A stretch of 26,839 nucleotides of DNA from Hyphomicrobiales bacterium (GTDB taxonomy: Bacteria > Pseudomonadota > Alphaproteobacteria > Rhizobiales > JAJFHC01). Shown piece by piece: positions 24,170 through 26,839 of the stretch. The notes below the pieces were generated by a model, which was given only the letters and a program-made list of their open reading frames with translations, made no database searches and had not been told where the DNA came from. Made by a program: the position numbers and the translations under genes. Where the stretch lies: the NCBI GenBank assembly GCA_021775835.1, contig JAJFHC010000184.1:1-26839 (forward strand). Direction: 5' to 3'. Positions within the stretch are counted from its first letter, which is position 1. Each line of letters begins with the position of its first letter.

Positions 24170-25138
24170 CTATCTGTATAGGTATTCGAATTCCGGTCCC
24201 AATGACAACGTCAAAGGGCCGTCGTCGGGTTTCTCAATGATTTCACCGTCGAGAATGAACGGCATCGAACAATCCAGAGATATCTTCCGCGCTGTCGTGC
24301 TGCGATAAATGGTCGGGTCCAGGTTGCGATTCTCGCCACCATAGAGGATGGGCAGGAGAGACGACATGAGCCTTCTTGTCGGGAAACCGGCTGTCGTCAG
24401 TTTAAGGGCCTCGCCATTTTGATTCCAGAACGGCCTGCTGTTCAAGACCAGGCGATGAAGCGTGGTTGTCAAAAGCAACAAATGTCCGCCGGAGGCAAAT
24501 GGTGTGCCGTCGGCTTCGATCTTCATTTCTGTCGTCTGGTAAATTCTGTCTGGAATTTTTGGGTCATCGCCCTTTGAGACGGTTTGCCAAAGAGCCTTGG
24601 CGAGTGTCATTGCGTTGGCCCAGTCACCGGTTAGCCCCTTGGCATGAACGTCACGGTGTGACATGAGGACAGCCCTGTAAATTGCTCCGGCTCCGAAGAA
24701 CATTCCATGTTGCGGCGTCATGTCTTTGGGGTTGTCGACCCTCAGGGTATGGCGTCTTTTGACCGTTGTAGTGCGCATGCAGTATTCAGAGACAGCAATG
24801 CGCTCCAGAACCGCCCGATTTTGCGGATTTTGGACCCCGATGTCACTTGCATTCATGTTGGTCGTGCCATCAGGCAGGATGGCCAGGCGCGGCAGACGGT
24901 CGTGCGAAACGGACTCCGCCAAGTGGGTCTGGACGGCCTGCACCGTACCATCTCCGCCGCTGATGATAACGGCAGACGCATCTTTTTGAATGAAGTGATC
25001 AATAATTCCGGCAAGGTCGCTGAAATTCTCCGCCCTTTCGACCAGAACATCGGGGCGGCCAGCGAGGATATCTTCAAGTCGGTTTCGTTTCTTCCGGTTT
25101 CGACGTGCTGCCGGATTGACCAGAACGGCGACAGTCAT
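24170..25138 (-). CDS. cpgB: Diacylglycerol/ceramide kinase-like lipid kinase
   Basis: The 322-residue enzyme belongs to the DAGK catalytic-domain family (diacylglycerol, sphingosine and ceramide kinases). It has the start MTVAVLVNPAAR, the nucleotide-binding ISGGDGT (59-65), a second glycine motif LPDGTTNMNA (88-97) and a late FILDGEI (about residue 294), whose Asp-Gly-Glu is conserved in the family. It has no membrane helix. In Caulobacter the ceramide kinase CpgB belongs to this fold and is encoded near spt, which suggests that this protein phosphorylates ceramide for an anionic sphingolipid head group. Its ATG overlaps the stop of the phosphatidyltransferase gene (ATGA), so the two are translationally coupled. 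The substrate (ceramide, sphinganine or diacylglycerol) is inferred from context. Confidence 0.75.
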   Translation of the reverse strand: MTVAVLVNPAARRNRKKRNRLEDILAGRPDVLVERAENFSDLAGIIDHFIQKDASAVIISGGDGTVQAVQTHLAESVSHDRLPRLAILPDGTTNMNASDIGVQNPQNRAVLERIAVSEYCMRTTTVKRRHTLRVDNPKDMTPQHGMFFGAGAIYRAVLMSHRDVHAKGLTGDWANAMTLAKALWQTVSKGDDPKIPDRIYQTTEMKIEADGTPFASGGHLLLLTTTLHRLVLNSRPFWNQNGEALKLTTAGFPTRRLMSSLLPILYGGENRNLDPTIYRSTTARKISLDCSMPFILDGEIIEKPDDGPLTLSLGPEFEYLYR

Positions 25139-26346
25139 GGTTTGGAAGGCGGTCTGCTAAGCCAGCTTTCAAGGGCGCCGTCCCGGCGATAAGCCGATCT
25201 GGCTTGCAGCAGTTGAAGGCCATGAAGCACCAGGCAAATGAATGTCCAGGCGGCCACTGCCATCAACCCCCAATCCGGTCTGCTGATGATGACGGCGATC
25301 GTCATGATTGCGAGGTTGGGGTTTCGTCTTGCGGTAACTTGGCGAAATAGGGTGTCAATCTGGCGCCAGACATGAATTTCCAGTCCGAAAAATTTTATGG
25401 AAATTCCTTCCATGATTCGCTGAATAAGATAACCAGCTAGGATAATGGTCAATATCCACCAGAACATCGTCGGCGACAGGGGATAGGGACCTGCCATGAT
25501 CGCGATCGCCCACGCGGTGTACCAGAATGGCGGGTGCACAAGGTCAATGCCGTGATCGAATATGTCGCCCCATTTGCTCGAGGTCAGCGTAACCCGAGCA
25601 AGTTTGCCGTCAACAGTATCCAGAAACGTCATGAGCCAGCCGGCCAACAAGCCGGCGGCCCAGTTGCCGTTCAGGAAAAAGAGGTATGCGGCGACAACAC
25701 AGACGGCTCCTACTGCTGTGACCATGTTTGGTGTAATGCCCAGCGGCGCAATCAGTCTTGTCAGGATAAAAGCCGGAAAAGGCCATACATGCTTCGTGAT
25801 GAAGTCTGTCGCGCCTTTGTATGTTCCCATGAACATCCGCCATTCGACGGCCTTGCGGTTCTGCGTTGTGACGATCAAAGCATACGGGATTTCTCGTTTT
25901 CGTAACGACTTCCAGTAGGAAGCTTTCAGATCTTCGGGACGATTGGCGGTCAGTTCGGGGAAATCGGCAATGTTCCCGCTTCCGGAAAGGATTTCCGAGA
26001 TCAAAACAGCAGACGCGGCATCAGTCCGGGCAGCAATTGGGAATTCCGATTCTAGGTCGGACCCCAGCAGCACAAAATCGGAATCGTCACAAAGGGCGGA
26101 AACCAATGGTGCATCAAGGGCCGCGTCAGCCCGAATCATGATTATGGGCCCACCAGCGGTCGACGCTTGGCTTAAGTCGACGACCTGCTTGACGCCTTGA
26201 CGTGCAAATGCCCGCACTATGCGTTGGGCACAGGTCATACCCCACAGATTACGATGATCAGTGCCCACCAGACACAGTACCGGCGCCATATTTTGGACCG
26301 GCTGTTCGTCTGTACAACCTAGGGAAATGGCGGTCTGCTTGTTCAA
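25135..26346 (-). CDS. CDP-alcohol phosphatidyltransferase with extra N-terminal domain
   Basis: This membrane enzyme would transfer a phospho-lipid moiety from a CDP-activated donor to an alcohol. The complete family motif is present at D243-x2-D246-G-x2-A-R-x8-G260-x3-D264-x3-D268, followed by several helices to residue 385. Residues about 20-160 form an additional domain that reads like a degenerate MobA/IPCT-type nucleotidyltransferase without its glycine-rich NTP loop. The linker (WKSLRK, then KGATDFITKHVWP, then TPNMVT) resembles bifunctional inositol-phosphate cytidylyltransferase/DIPP synthases. With the kinase and the Tam41-like gene it completes a CDP-dependent head-group route, plausibly ceramide phosphoglycerate. 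The first start is TTG 26346; ATG 26289 (MAPVLCLVG) is an alternative and neither has a good ribosome site. Confidence 0.75.
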   Translation of the reverse strand: MNKQTAISLGCTDEQPVQNMAPVLCLVGTDHRNLWGMTCAQRIVRAFARQGVKQVVDLSQASTAGGPIIMIRADAALDAPLVSALCDDSDFVLLGSDLESEFPIAARTDAASAVLISEILSGSGNIADFPELTANRPEDLKASYWKSLRKREIPYALIVTTQNRKAVEWRMFMGTYKGATDFITKHVWPFPAFILTRLIAPLGITPNMVTAVGAVCVVAAYLFFLNGNWAAGLLAGWLMTFLDTVDGKLARVTLTSSKWGDIFDHGIDLVHPPFWYTAWAIAIMAGPYPLSPTMFWWILTIILAGYLIQRIMEGISIKFFGLEIHVWRQIDTLFRQVTARRNPNLAIMTIAVIISRPDWGLMAVAAWTFICLVLHGLQLLQARSAYRRDGALESWLSRPPSKP

Positions 26347-26438
26347 ATCGTCTGGCTCATGACCAAATTTGTTAGGTTTTACGCAACTAGGTTCATTGCC
26401 TACAATGTTCCGCCTGTGCGACTACTCTTGATAAATCG

Positions 26439-26448
26439 GATCGCGATC
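26439..26448. promoter_or_regulatory. GATCGCGATC palindrome between the permease and phosphatidyltransferase genes
   Basis: This perfect 10-base palindrome lies in the 133-base gap 26347-26479, flanked by CTTGA (26428-26432) and TCAAG (26455-26459) as outer inverted arms. It could be an operator or part of a stem-loop after the permease gene. No promoter is clear nearby. Confidence 0.25.
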
Positions 26449-26479
26449 AATGTGTCAAGGACCGTAATTCAGACTTGTG

Positions 26480-26839
26480 TCACAGGCTTTCATGTTTAAA
26501 GGCGACAGCGCCTGCAGCCGTTGCGAAAACCAGCATTGGCACCCAGGCAGCAAACCAGGGCGGCAGTATGCCAAGTTCTCCCATAGTCAGGGAAATTCCT
26601 TCAAAAATGAAGAATCCGAAACCCATTGCGATCCCGATGGCGAACATCAATCCCAAGCCGCCGCCACGTTGAAAGCGCCCAGCCAGAGGAACCGCAATCA
26701 GGATCATTAGCGCTGACGATATCAAAGTGCCAAGCCTTTTGTGTCGCCAGGTCCTGTAGACATGAACCGGGCGAATGCCGAAGCCTGCATTGGTAATGAA
26801 ATAGGATATCGTGCTGAGCGACATTTCTACCGGATCACC
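26480..26839 (-). CDS. LptF/LptG-type LPS export permease, C-terminal part (5' end outside window)
   Basis: The frame is open to the window edge (reading GDPVEMSLSTISYF), so this is the last 120 residues of a longer protein of usually about 360. The segment has the LptF/LptG C-terminal layout: a KRLGTLISSALMILIAVPLAG helix region (read in two parts, KRLGTLISSA and LMILIAVPLAG), a basic/glycine turn, then two more helices ending AFKHESL. A SLSTISYFIT stretch precedes it. LptFG extract lipopolysaccharide from the inner membrane. Here the gene lies upstream of the anionic-sphingolipid head-group genes on the same strand, 133 bases away. It may be the regular LptF/LptG, or a paralogue serving this locus; the missing N-terminus prevents a choice. 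Confidence 0.7.
   Translation of the reverse strand, partial: GDPVEMSLSTISYFITNAGFGIRPVHVYRTWRHKRLGTLISSALMILIAVPLAGRFQRGGGLGLMFAIGIAMGFGFFIFEGISLTMGELGILPPWFAAWVPMLVFATAAGAVAFKHESL

Noticed and set aside
1..26839. Insertion sequences, integrases, CRISPR arrays, tRNA or rRNA genes
   Set aside because: I looked for these on both strands and saw no transposase-like or integrase-like protein, no regularly spaced repeats and no tRNA-like or rRNA-like sequence; covariance-model searches would be needed for a firm negative.

Overview
The window looks like chromosomal DNA of an alphaproteobacterium, probably marine or aquatic. That is inferred from the gene content: a sulfoacetaldehyde/sulfite module, bacterial ceramide synthesis genes with the same neighbours as in Caulobacter, and a clade-I (Tat-exported) nos cluster. 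I see no transposases, phage genes, CRISPR arrays, tRNAs or rRNAs. The species cannot be named from the sequence.

Bases 1-7721 form a C2-sulfonate module. The 3' part of xsc and then pta convert sulfoacetaldehyde to sulfite and acetyl-CoA. A convergent IclR-type regulator follows. Divergent from it, soeABC encodes a membrane-bound molybdenum enzyme that oxidises sulfite to sulfate. A palindromic operator-like site lies inside the probable iclR promoter.

Bases 7853-14121 hold an ELM1-family (GtrOC1-like) putative glycosyltransferase, a 660-base AT-richer intergenic stretch with a perfect hairpin-like palindrome, and then four ceramide genes: acyl-ACP synthetase (FAAL type), CerR-like reductase, a dedicated acyl carrier protein and serine palmitoyltransferase. 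The ceramide N-acyltransferase (bCerS) is not in the window.

Bases 14463-23146 are a complete nosRZDFYLX cluster for respiratory reduction of N2O. nosD to nosX are chained by 4-base stop/start overlaps. Two tandem TTG-N8-CAA boxes (FNR/NnrR type) and a sigma70-like promoter precede nosR. NosL lacks the usual lipoprotein cysteine.

Bases 23242-26839 run on the minus strand, converging on nosX: an LptF/LptG-type permease (3' part only), a CDP-alcohol phosphatidyltransferase with an extra N-terminal domain, a diacylglycerol/ceramide-kinase-like enzyme and a Tam41-like nucleotidyltransferase. The last three read as a head-group pathway: ceramide, ceramide-1-phosphate, CDP-ceramide, anionic phospho-sphingolipid (ceramide phosphoglycerate type). 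The nos cluster therefore sits between the backbone half and the head-group half of one sphingolipid locus. That layout and the proposed CDP-ceramide route are the most interesting parts of the window.
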